Below the pieces are notes generated by a model, which made no database searches, was not told where the DNA came from, and saw nothing but the letters and a program-made list of their open reading frames with translations. This document shows positions 56,956 to 64,000 of a stretch of 64,000 bases of DNA, in pieces. Positions within the stretch are counted from its first letter, which is position 1; each line of letters starts with the position of its first letter. Source of the DNA: Bacillus sp. NP157 (GTDB taxonomy: Bacteria; Pseudomonadota; Gammaproteobacteria; Xanthomonadales; Rhodanobacteraceae); assembly GCA_018889975.1 (NCBI GenBank), contig CP076546.1, positions 3,782,001-3,846,000 on the forward strand, in the 5' to 3' direction. Made by a program: the position numbers and the translations under genes.

Positions 56956-58182
56956 CTAGCAAGCCGCCGTAGCCGCCGCTTCGCTGGTCTTCCGATCCAC
57001 TGCGACCGATACCGCCCAGAGCAACAGACCACCCAGTGCGAGCGCGCTGCCGACCCAGCCCGGTGAGGTCCAGCCGTAGCCGCCCGCGATGGCGAGGCCG
57101 CCGAGGAACGGACCGAGGGCATTCGCCGTGTTGAACGCGGAGTGGTTCAACGCCGCGGCCAGGGCCTGGGCGTCGCCGGCGACGTCCATCAGGCGAGTCT
57201 GCAGGACCGTGCCGAGCGCACCGCTGATGCCGATGAAGAACACGGCGATGCCAAGCGTCCACACGTTGCCGGCCGTGAACGGAAAAATCGCGAGGATCAC
57301 CAGCGCCCACAGCAGCAGGGCACCCGCCGTGCGCATCAGCGCGCGATCGGCGAACACAGGGATCACCATGTTGCCGAGGGTCATGCCGATGCCGAACACG
57401 CCCATGATCCACGGCACCGTGCTGAGCGGCATGTGGGTGACGCTGAGCAGGATGTCGGCGAGATACGTGTAGACGGCGAACATGCCGCCGAAGCCGATCG
57501 CACCGATCCCCAGGGTTATCCACACCTGCGGACGCTTGAGCGCGCTGAGTTCGCGCAACGGGCTGGCCTTCGGATCCGCCGGCGTATTCGGCGCGAACGC
57601 GAGCACCGCGCTCATCGTGGCGATGCCGAGCAGCGCGACGAGGGCAAAACTCCAGCGCCAACCCACCGCCTGGCCAAGCCAGCTGGCGAGCGGCACACCG
57701 GCGATGGTGGCGACGGTCAGGCCGAGGAACATCTGCCCCACCGCGCGCGTACGCCGGTTGGGCGGGACCAGCGAGCTGGCGACCAATGCAGCCACGCCGA
57801 AGTAGGCCCCGTGCGGCAGGCCGGCGAGGAAGCGAAACAGCAGCATCCAGTGATAGCTGGGCGACAGGCCGGTCAGGCCGTTGAACAGGGTGAACATCGC
57901 CATGAGCAGCAGCAGGAGCCTGCGCCGCGCCATCCGGGCGCCGAGCACCGTGATGATCGGCGCGCCTACCACCACGCCGAGCGCGTAGGCGCTGATCGCG
58001 TGGCCGGCGGTCGGTGCGTCGATGCCGAGGCCTTCCGCGAACAGCGGCAGCATGCTCATCGAGGCGAACTCGGTGGTGCCGATCGCGAAACCGCCCACGG
58101 CCAGGGCGAGGATGACGAGGCCCACGTGGGGCGCGCGGACGGGCGGGGTGCCCGGATCGAGTGCGGGGGCTGCGGAAGTCAT
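56956..58182 (-). CDS. MFS transporter, DHA1 family (AraJ/YdhP-like)
   Basis: A 408-residue, 12-helix drug:H+ antiporter-1 type. Signatures are AVGGFAIGTTEFASMSMLP in helix 1, the loop motif GARMARRRLLL, and GLPHGAYFGVAALVAS in helix 5, a pattern seen in AraJ/YdhP exporters of sugars or small toxic compounds. ATG 58182 is preferred to 58230, whose extra residues are Pro-rich and look non-coding. It is convergent with the hydrolase and transcribed in the same direction as the LysR gene to its right. Confidence 0.9.
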   Translation of the reverse strand: MTSAAPALDPGTPPVRAPHVGLVILALAVGGFAIGTTEFASMSMLPLFAEGLGIDAPTAGHAISAYALGVVVGAPIITVLGARMARRRLLLLLMAMFTLFNGLTGLSPSYHWMLLFRFLAGLPHGAYFGVAALVASSLVPPNRRTRAVGQMFLGLTVATIAGVPLASWLGQAVGWRWSFALVALLGIATMSAVLAFAPNTPADPKASPLRELSALKRPQVWITLGIGAIGFGGMFAVYTYLADILLSVTHMPLSTVPWIMGVFGIGMTLGNMVIPVFADRALMRTAGALLLWALVILAIFPFTAGNVWTLGIAVFFIGISGALGTVLQTRLMDVAGDAQALAAALNHSAFNTANALGPFLGGLAIAGGYGWTSPGWVGSALALGGLLLWAVSVAVDRKTSEAAATAAC

Positions 58183-58277
58183 GGGGGACAGGCCTGGGAC
58201 GGGGGCGGGCGCCGTGGTGCAGCGCAACATGGGGATAGTTTACGCCTGCGTGCCGGGGGCGGCCAGTTCGATTGGGT

Positions 58278-59198
58278 TTACGGTGTGTTGGCGGGGGGCG
58301 ACGGGGGCGACGGGGGATCGCGGAGATATTCGATGAGAGCGCGCAGGGCTGAAGTGACGCGGCGCTGGCGGGGGTAATAGAGCATGAAGCCCGGGTATGG
58401 CGGGCACCAGTCTTCGAGCACGCGGACCAGGCGTCCGTCGCGGACGTAGTCTTCGACCTGCTCGTCCAGCACCAGGGTGAGGCCAACGCCGGCCACGGCG
58501 GCGTCAATCGACACGCAGAAGTCGCCGAAGGTGCAGCGACCGCGGACATCCAGCTCGAGTTTGGTGTCGCCCTGCTCGAATTCCCACTTGTAGAGCCGCC
58601 CGCTGGGGAAGCGGAAGCGGATGCAGTCGTGCTGGAGCAGGTCGTAGGGGTGCTGGGGCACGCCGCGCCGGGCCAGGTATGCCGGCGACGCCACGCAGGC
58701 GCCCCTTTGCAGGCCGCCGAACGGCACCGCGATCATGTCCTCGGGCACCGCCTCGTGGAAGCGGATGCCGGCGTCATAGCCGGAGGCGACGATGTCGATC
58801 ATCCCGTCGTCGTCCACGGCTTCGAAGTGGATATCCGGATAGGTGGCCAGGAAACCCGGCAGGAGCGGTGGCAACAAGAGTTGTCCGGCCACCCGTGGCA
58901 TGTTCACGCGGAGCGTCCCGGCGGGATGGGCGCGGAAGTCATTCATCTCCTCCAGGGCGTCGCCGACATCGCGCAGCGCCGGCTGGAGCCGTTCGAGCAG
59001 GCGCTGCCCTGCTTCGGTCAGCGACACGCTGCGGGTCGTCCGGTGGAACAGGGTGACGCCCAGCCGTTCTTCGAGCCCACGGATGGCGTAGCTGATGGCC
59101 GACGTCGACAGGGTCAGCTCCGCGCCGGCCTTGCGGAAGCTGGCGTGGCGGGCGACCGCTGCGAAGGCGGCGAGGTGCGAAAGATTATCGGGACGCAT
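58278..59198 (-). CDS. LysR family transcriptional regulator
   Basis: A 306-residue regulator with the winged helix-turn-helix RKAGAELTLSTSAISYAIRGLEERLGVTLFHRTTRSVSLTEAG and a LysR substrate-binding domain. ATG 59198 gives the standard N-terminus; the longer frame to 59306 overlaps the divergent dehydrogenase leader. It is divergent from the zinc alcohol dehydrogenase starting at 59309, its probable target. Confidence 0.92.
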   Translation of the reverse strand: MRPDNLSHLAAFAAVARHASFRKAGAELTLSTSAISYAIRGLEERLGVTLFHRTTRSVSLTEAGQRLLERLQPALRDVGDALEEMNDFRAHPAGTLRVNMPRVAGQLLLPPLLPGFLATYPDIHFEAVDDDGMIDIVASGYDAGIRFHEAVPEDMIAVPFGGLQRGACVASPAYLARRGVPQHPYDLLQHDCIRFRFPSGRLYKWEFEQGDTKLELDVRGRCTFGDFCVSIDAAVAGVGLTLVLDEQVEDYVRDGRLVRVLEDWCPPYPGFMLYYPRQRRVTSALRALIEYLRDPPSPPSPPANTP

Positions 59199-59308
59199 GA
59201 TTATCAAGAATACCTCAACGATACGTCCAAATAATCCCGTTGGCGCGCCAGATTGTTGAGGGTTATTGTTCCCCGCTTTCCACGATCCCCACGCAGAGGA
59301 TGACACCC

Positions 59309-60361
59309 ATGTTTGAAGTCCACGGTTTTGCCGCCAAAGACGCCACGTCCGACCTCGTGCCGTTCACCTTCAACCGCCGTGACGTCGGTCCTCACGACGT
59401 CCACATCGACATCCTCTTCAGTGGCGTGTGCCACTCGGACCTGCACCAGGCCAAGGGCGACTGGGGTAATTCGACCTTCCCGATGGTGCCGGGCCATGAA
59501 ATCGTCGGCCGCGTGAAGGCGGTTGGCTCGGAAGTGAAGAAGCTGAAGGTCGGCGACTACGCCGGCGTCGGCTGCATGGTCGATTCCTGCCGTACCTGTG
59601 AGTCGTGCAAGAAGGACCTCGAGCAGTACTGCCAGGTCCACACCAGCTTTACCTACAACGGTACCGAGCAGGACAAGAAGACCCCGACCTACGGCGGCTA
59701 CTCGACCGACATCGTCACCGAAGAGCGTTTCGTGGTGAAGATCTCGGAGAAGCTCGACCTCAAGGCGACCGCACCGCTGCTGTGCGCCGGCATCACCACT
59801 TACTCCCCGCTGCGCCACTGGAAGGTGGGCCCGGGCCAGAAGGTCGGCGTGATCGGCCTCGGTGGCCTCGGCCACATGGGCGTGAAGTTCGCCAAGGCGA
59901 TGGGTGCCCACGTCACGATGATCACCACCTCGGAATCGAAGGGTGCGGATGCCAAGCGCCTCGGCGCCGACGCCGTGCTGGTGTCGAAGGACGAGAAGGC
60001 GATGCAGGCCGCGGCCTCGCAGTTCGACTTCCTGCTCAACACCGTGCCGGTCAGCCACGACATCCTGCCGTACCTCATGCTGCTCAAGCTCGACGGCACG
60101 ATGGTGCTCGTCGGCGCCCTCACCCCGCTCGATGCATTCCCGGGTGGTGCGCTCATGCTGCCGCGTCGCACCGTCGCCGGTTCGGCCATCGGTGGCATGG
60201 CTGAAACGCAGGAGATGATGGATTTCTGCGCCGAGCACAACATCGTGTCCGACATCGAAGTGGTCGACATGGCCTCGATCAACGAGACCTACGTGCGCCT
60301 CGCCAAGAACGACGTGCGCTACCGTTTCGTGATCGACATGGCGACGATGCCCAAGGGCTAA
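59309..60361 (+). CDS. NAD(P)-dependent zinc alcohol dehydrogenase (YahK-like)
   Basis: A 350-residue MDR enzyme. Catalytic zinc ligands are in FSGVCHSDLH, GHEIVGRV and later CAGITTYSP; structural zinc Cys residues lie in CRTCESCKKDLEQYC; and the NADP-binding motif is GLGGLGHMGVKFA. It resembles YahK/CAD-type NADPH-dependent aldehyde reductases with broad substrates. GAGGA precedes ATG 59309. It is divergent from a LysR regulator across 110 bp. A REP and a large hairpin follow. Confidence 0.93.
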   Translation: MFEVHGFAAKDATSDLVPFTFNRRDVGPHDVHIDILFSGVCHSDLHQAKGDWGNSTFPMVPGHEIVGRVKAVGSEVKKLKVGDYAGVGCMVDSCRTCESCKKDLEQYCQVHTSFTYNGTEQDKKTPTYGGYSTDIVTEERFVVKISEKLDLKATAPLLCAGITTYSPLRHWKVGPGQKVGVIGLGGLGHMGVKFAKAMGAHVTMITTSESKGADAKRLGADAVLVSKDEKAMQAAASQFDFLLNTVPVSHDILPYLMLLKLDGTMVLVGALTPLDAFPGGALMLPRRTVAGSAIGGMAETQEMMDFCAEHNIVSDIEVVDMASINETYVRLAKNDVRYRFVIDMATMPKG

Positions 60362-60384
60362 ACCCCCGCAAAAAACGACCGAAC

Positions 60385-60407
60385 GTAGGAGCGCACCTGT
60401 GCGCGAA
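60385..60407 (+). repeat. REP element, variant
   Basis: GTAGGAGCGCACCTGTGCGCG then AA: differs from the window consensus at two paired positions (GCGCAC/GTGCGC), so the stem is preserved by compensatory change. Confidence 0.75.
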
Positions 60408-60428
60408 CCCTCGAACGGTTGAGGGCGA

Positions 60429-60474
60429 ATGAGGCCATGCACCACATCTAGCCAGCTGTGGTGCATGGCCTCAT
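60429..60474. other. Perfect 18-bp inverted repeat (large hairpin)
   Basis: ATGAGGCCATGCACCACA and TGTGGTGCATGGCCTCAT are exact reverse complements around a 10-base loop (TCTAGCCAGC). It lies in a 254-bp spacer after the alcohol dehydrogenase. There is no T run, so it is not a classical terminator; a cruciform or regulator site, transcript-end structure or small-RNA element are possible. Confidence 0.85.
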
Positions 60475-60504
60475 CCATATCCATCCCCTATATCCCAAAC
60501 GCCA

Positions 60505-60534
60505 ATCCCAATCACCGATCCCAATCACCGATCC
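60505..60534. repeat. Short tandem repeat, 13-bp unit
   Basis: ATCCCAATCACCG is repeated twice exactly plus ATCC, 31 bp after the large hairpin, in the same spacer before the MBL-fold gene. Confidence 0.8.
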
Positions 60535-60615
60535 AACGCCGGGCGATCGCGCGCAGTCGCGCAGTCGGATGTGGCCGTGGTGCTAAGGTAGCGACGTCAC
60601 CAGGGAGCCCACGGA

Positions 60616-61797
60616 TTGAAACGGTTCTTTCGTTACCTCGGCTACGTTGCCGTCCTGCTCGTCGTGTTCCTCGCCATCGTTGCGATCAGCGCGTGGCCCA
60701 ATATCGGTACGTTGCCCAAGGGTGAGTTCCTCACCCGCGACGAGCAGTCGCCGGAATGGCATGGCCAGCAGTTCGAGAACCCGCAGCCGATGTTCTCCAA
60801 CCTGCGCGGTGGCATCTGGCAGATCTTCAGGTCACGGCCCGGCGAAGAACCGGATGCACCGGTGCCGACCGTCGACTCATCGGCCGCCTACAAGACGCCG
60901 CCCGCGAGCGGATTGCGCGTCACCTGGTTCGGCCATTCCTCCATGTTGCTGGAGATCGACGGCACCAATGTCGTGGTCGATCCGTTCTGGAGCGAGCGCA
61001 CATCCCCGTTCCCCTGGCTCGGCCCGAAACGCTGGTACCCGCCACCGGTGGCGATCGATCACCTGCCGCGCGTGGACGTGGTGGTGATCTCGCACGATCA
61101 CTACGACCACCTGGACCGTGCTTCCGTGCAGGCGCTCTACGAGCGCGGCGCGCGTTTCATCGTGCCGCTGGGAATCGCCTCGCACCTGGTCGGCTGGGGC
61201 ATTCCCTCGGAGCGCATCACCCAGCTCGACTGGTGGCAGGAGGCGCGTGTCGGCGGACTGACCATCGCGTCCGTGCCTTCGCGCCACGCGTCCGGCCGGC
61301 TGAGTGCGCGCAGCGACCAGACGTTATGGACCGGCTATGCGCTGGTCGGGCCACGCCACCGCGTCTTCTATTCCGGCGACACCGGCATGAACGACAGCTT
61401 CCCCGAGGTCGGCGAACGCTATGGCCCGTTCGATGTCGGGCTGATCGAGGCCGGCCAGTACGACGCGCAGTGGCCCGACTGGCACCTTGGCCCGGAGCAG
61501 GCGATGCTCGTGGGCCAGGAGGTCCGCGCGCGCACCCTGATTCCCGTGCACTGGGGCCTGGTCAAGCTCGCCCACCACGCGTGGACCGAGCCGCCGGAAC
61601 GCTTCCTCGCCGCGGCGAAGTGCAGCCATGCGGACGTGCTGATCCCCGAACCGGGGCAGGCCGTGGAACCGACGACTCATCCGGTGGTCCCACGCTGGTG
61701 GCCATCGCAGCCATGGTCGACCCGGACGCAAACGCCGATCGTTGCCTCGAAGCACGGCAGCCCGGACGACACCTACGCCATACCGGCATGCCCCTAG
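60616..61797 (+). CDS. MBL-fold metallohydrolase, membrane anchored
   Basis: A 393-residue protein starting at TTG 60616. An N-terminal transmembrane helix is followed by a metallo-beta-lactamase fold: WFGHSSMLLEIDG, the metal motif HDHYDHLD (around residue 160), a late GDTGMND and VHWG. This resembles the UlaG/RomA and NAPE-PLD-like groups acting on lipids or lactones; no substrate is certain. It is followed by the DUF6624 gene after 29 bp, perhaps one operon. Confidence 0.85.
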   Translation: MKRFFRYLGYVAVLLVVFLAIVAISAWPNIGTLPKGEFLTRDEQSPEWHGQQFENPQPMFSNLRGGIWQIFRSRPGEEPDAPVPTVDSSAAYKTPPASGLRVTWFGHSSMLLEIDGTNVVVDPFWSERTSPFPWLGPKRWYPPPVAIDHLPRVDVVVISHDHYDHLDRASVQALYERGARFIVPLGIASHLVGWGIPSERITQLDWWQEARVGGLTIASVPSRHASGRLSARSDQTLWTGYALVGPRHRVFYSGDTGMNDSFPEVGERYGPFDVGLIEAGQYDAQWPDWHLGPEQAMLVGQEVRARTLIPVHWGLVKLAHHAWTEPPERFLAAAKCSHADVLIPEPGQAVEPTTHPVVPRWWPSQPWSTRTQTPIVASKHGSPDDTYAIPACP

Positions 61798-61826
61798 GCA
61801 CGCCACCCGAAGGGAGGGATACCACC

Positions 61827-62624
61827 ATGCATCACCTGTTCGTACGTCGCGCCGCCCTGGCCGCCCTGTGCCTGGCCGCGTCCGGTGCCGCTTTCGCCGA
61901 CGCAAAGGACGATGCCGTCAAGGCACGCTGCCCCGCCGTCGAAGCCTGGGGCGAGAAGATGGCCAAGGCCCATCCGGCGTTATCCGAAGAAGGCCTCGCC
62001 CGCGACGACAGTGCTGGCGGGCTCACCGATCCGGACATGCGCAAGGAACTCGACAAGCGCGCCGCGGCCGACCAGTCGACCCGGAATGCATGGATCGCCT
62101 CGCCGCAGGACAAGTCGCGCTTCGAGGCGATGGACAAGGTCGACAAGGACAACCTCGCCTGGATGAAGACGAACTTCGCAAAGAACGGATTCCCGCACGC
62201 GAACGCGGTTGGCCTGCGTGGCGTCGCCGACGCCTTCATCCTCGTGCAGCACGCCGTGGGCGACGTACCGTTCATGGCGGCGATGCTTCCGCAGGTGCAG
62301 GCACGCGGCGAAGCGGGTGAACTGAAGAAGAGCGACGTCGCGATGCTCATCGACCGCGTGCTGCGCAAGCAGGGCAAGCCACAGCGTTACGGCACCCAGT
62401 ACATGAGCACCAACATGTCGAACATGGCCGACATGAAGATGGATCCCACCGAAGACATGGCGAAACTCGACGAACGCCGCGCGAGCATGGACCTCATGCC
62501 GCACGCCGACTACGAGTGCGCACTGAAGATCTTCTACGCCCCGGATGCTCCGGCGACGCCGGCACCCTCCCCGGCGCCGCAGACACCGCCTTCGGACGCT
62601 GGCGCGCGTCCGCCAGGGCACTAG
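61827..62624 (+). CDS. DUF6624-like secreted protein
   Basis: A 265-residue exported protein with a signal peptide (cleavage near AFADAKD). The core has NLAWMKTNFAKNGFPHANAVGLRGVADAFILVQHAVGD, then DRVLRKQGKPQRYGTQ, features of DUF6624 proteins of unknown function. The C-terminus is Pro/Ala-rich. AGGGAGGG precedes ATG 61827; the longer upstream frame is the shadow of the MBL gene. It is convergent with the RtcR gene, with a 4-bp overlap. Confidence 0.8.
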   Translation: MHHLFVRRAALAALCLAASGAAFADAKDDAVKARCPAVEAWGEKMAKAHPALSEEGLARDDSAGGLTDPDMRKELDKRAAADQSTRNAWIASPQDKSRFEAMDKVDKDNLAWMKTNFAKNGFPHANAVGLRGVADAFILVQHAVGDVPFMAAMLPQVQARGEAGELKKSDVAMLIDRVLRKQGKPQRYGTQYMSTNMSNMADMKMDPTEDMAKLDERRASMDLMPHADYECALKIFYAPDAPATPAPSPAPQTPPSDAGARPPGH

Positions 62625-64000
62625 CCCGCCGCAGCCACGGCCTCCCAGTTGAGGCCATAGCGCGCGAGGTATTTGCGCAGGCGATCCGCGTCGTTGGTGC
62701 TCGCGCGTTTCGCCCGCGATGCCGCGAATAGCTGCCGGCCTGCGTCGGAAACGCTGCGGCAACGCCGGCAAACCCGGATGACCTGAACCAGCTGCAGGCG
62801 GTCGAACAGGTCGATGTCGTCCGCCGCGTCGCCGAGCAGCTCGCGCAGCACGTCGCCCTCGCCTTCCTGGCGCCAGAGCCGGCGCAGCCGGGCGATCTCT
62901 TCGTCGACGCAGGCCTCGTTGATGCGGCCGGCAGGTGCCAGCGTGGCCATGCGCATGACCGAGGCACCGAGGTCGCGGAAGTTGCCCGTCCACGTGGCGT
63001 CGCCCGACACGGCGAAGGCGAGATAGCGCGTCCTCGCCTCCTTGTTGAACGTCACGCGGCGGTTCTCGTCCCGTGCAAACCGGTCTAGTTCGTAATCGAG
63101 GTTCGGCTCGATGTCTTCCATGCGCTCGGCGAGGCCGGGCAGATGGAACGACCAGATGTTGAGTCGCGCATACAGATCGTCGCGGAAGCGGCCCTCCGCC
63201 ACGCGCTTGCCGAGGTCGCGATTGGTGCCGGCGATCAACTGGAAGTCGCTGGACACTTCGCGATCGCCACCGACCGGCAGGAAGCGCTTGTCTTCCAGTG
63301 CGCGTAGCAACATCGCCTGCTCGTCGGCACCGAGTTCGCCGATCTCGTCGAGGAACAGCAGGCCCTTGTCCGCGCTGCGCAGCAAGCCGGCGCGTTCGCC
63401 CGCGGCACCGGTGTAGGCACCCTTCACATGGCCGAACAGCGCGCTCATCGCGCCGTCGCCGCGCAACGTCGCGCAATTGACCTCGACGAAACGGCCGGTG
63501 CGTTCGCGCCGCGACTGCCTGAGTTCGAACAGGCGCCGCGCGAGCTGGCTCTTGCCGGCACCGGTCGGGCCCATCAACAGGATCGGCGCGGACGAGCGGC
63601 TGCCCACGGTTTCGATCTGGTCGATCATCCGGTTGAACGCGGGGTTGCGCGTGGCGATGCCGCTCTTCAGGTGGCTGCGGTCTTCCAGCTGTTCGCCCTG
63701 GAAGCGCTGGGCGAGGCGATCGTAGCGGGACAGGTCGAGGTCGATGACGCTCAGCTCGCCGACGCTGGCACTGACGCTTTCGTTGCGCGGAGGCGACGCC
63801 TGCAGCAGGCGGCCGGGCAGGTGCCGGCTTTCGGTGAGCAGGAACAGGCAGATCTGCACCACGTGGGTGCCGGTGGTGATGTGGAAGTAGTAATCCTCGG
63901 CCTCGAGGTCGAACGGGTAGGCCCGCGCGAACGCGTACAGCGTCTCGTAGACCGACTCGAAGTCCCAGGGATTGTCGATGTAGGTGTCATGCACCCGCAC
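62621..64000 (-). CDS. rtcR: RtcR, sigma-54 activator of RNA repair (partial)
   Basis: 459 residues visible; the N-terminal start lies beyond the window end. The first part (residues 1-150 here) belongs to the RtcR regulatory domain, a CARF-like sensor of RNA-derived ligands (YYFHITTGTHVVQICLFLL). The AAA+ domain follows with Walker A MGPTGAGKS, the sigma-54 contact GAYTGA, Walker B LLFLDEIGEL, and a C-terminal DNA-binding region. RtcR drives rtcBA, RNA ligase and cyclase, in other bacteria. The rtcBA genes are not in view. Confidence 0.93.
   Translation of the reverse strand: MRVHDTYIDNPWDFESVYETLYAFARAYPFDLEAEDYYFHITTGTHVVQICLFLLTESRHLPGRLLQASPPRNESVSASVGELSVIDLDLSRYDRLAQRFQGEQLEDRSHLKSGIATRNPAFNRMIDQIETVGSRSSAPILLMGPTGAGKSQLARRLFELRQSRRERTGRFVEVNCATLRGDGAMSALFGHVKGAYTGAAGERAGLLRSADKGLLFLDEIGELGADEQAMLLRALEDKRFLPVGGDREVSSDFQLIAGTNRDLGKRVAEGRFRDDLYARLNIWSFHLPGLAERMEDIEPNLDYELDRFARDENRRVTFNKEARTRYLAFAVSGDATWTGNFRDLGASVMRMATLAPAGRINEACVDEEIARLRRLWRQEGEGDVLRELLGDAADDIDLFDRLQLVQVIRVCRRCRSVSDAGRQLFAASRAKRASTNDADRLRKYLARYGLNWEAVAAAG

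Overview
The window is GC-rich, densely coded chromosomal DNA from a gammaproteobacterium. The gene order tonB-exbB-exbD-exbD next to pdxJ, the dnaA-dnaN-recF-gyrB / rpmH-rnpA-yidC-mnmE origin region, and REP repeats built on GTAGGAGCGCGCCTGCGCGCGA point to the Xanthomonadales, most likely a Rhodanobacteraceae member of the Luteibacter/Dyella type. The taxonomy is inferred from synteny and protein likeness only.

Left part (0-13.9 kb): a TetR-controlled membrane protein with two matching operator-like palindromes; a cyoABCD ubiquinol oxidase operon without cyoE; a TolC-type channel; an SDR enzyme and a Gly/His-rich lipoprotein; a divergent NmrA-like/LysR pair; an AI-2E family permease; and an S41-type peptidase. 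Middle-left (14-27.5 kb) is accessory. A two-gene ATPase+HNH module (Septu/PtuAB-like) and a 5-kb low-GC island of five genes sit about 5.6 kb apart. The island holds a PD-(D/E)XK-like protein, a DUF4145 protein and a tightly packed three-gene operon with no family I recognise. Each accessory block lies between a complete host gene and a decayed partial copy of that same gene: the S41 peptidase for the first, a PA0069-type radical SAM gene with a 69-bp perfect direct repeat for the second. Ordinary core and metabolic genes lie between them (yidA, a LysR/MDR pair, HbpS-like, DUF1330, TfoX N-domain).

Centre (28.6-44.5 kb): an acetate or organic-acid module made of a DcaP-like porin, an MHS-family transporter, acs, and a CrbR/CrbS-like two-component system whose kinase is fused to a sodium/solute symporter domain. 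Then come a phosphopantetheinyl transferase, pdxJ behind a terminator-like leader, the TonB energising complex with two ExbD proteins, and a TPR protein.

Right part (44.5-64 kb): the replication-origin region. gyrB, recF (carrying two perfect 16-bp parS palindromes), dnaN, a DnaA-box/AT-rich spacer that is the likely oriC, and dnaA run leftward; rpmH, rnpA, yidC and mnmE run rightward. After mnmE follow a FitAB-type toxin-antitoxin pair, an alpha/beta hydrolase, an MFS exporter, a LysR/alcohol dehydrogenase divergent pair, a large perfect hairpin, an MBL-fold hydrolase, a DUF6624 protein and an RtcR-type sigma-54 activator cut by the window end. The most novel-looking content is the island at 22.1-27.5 kb.
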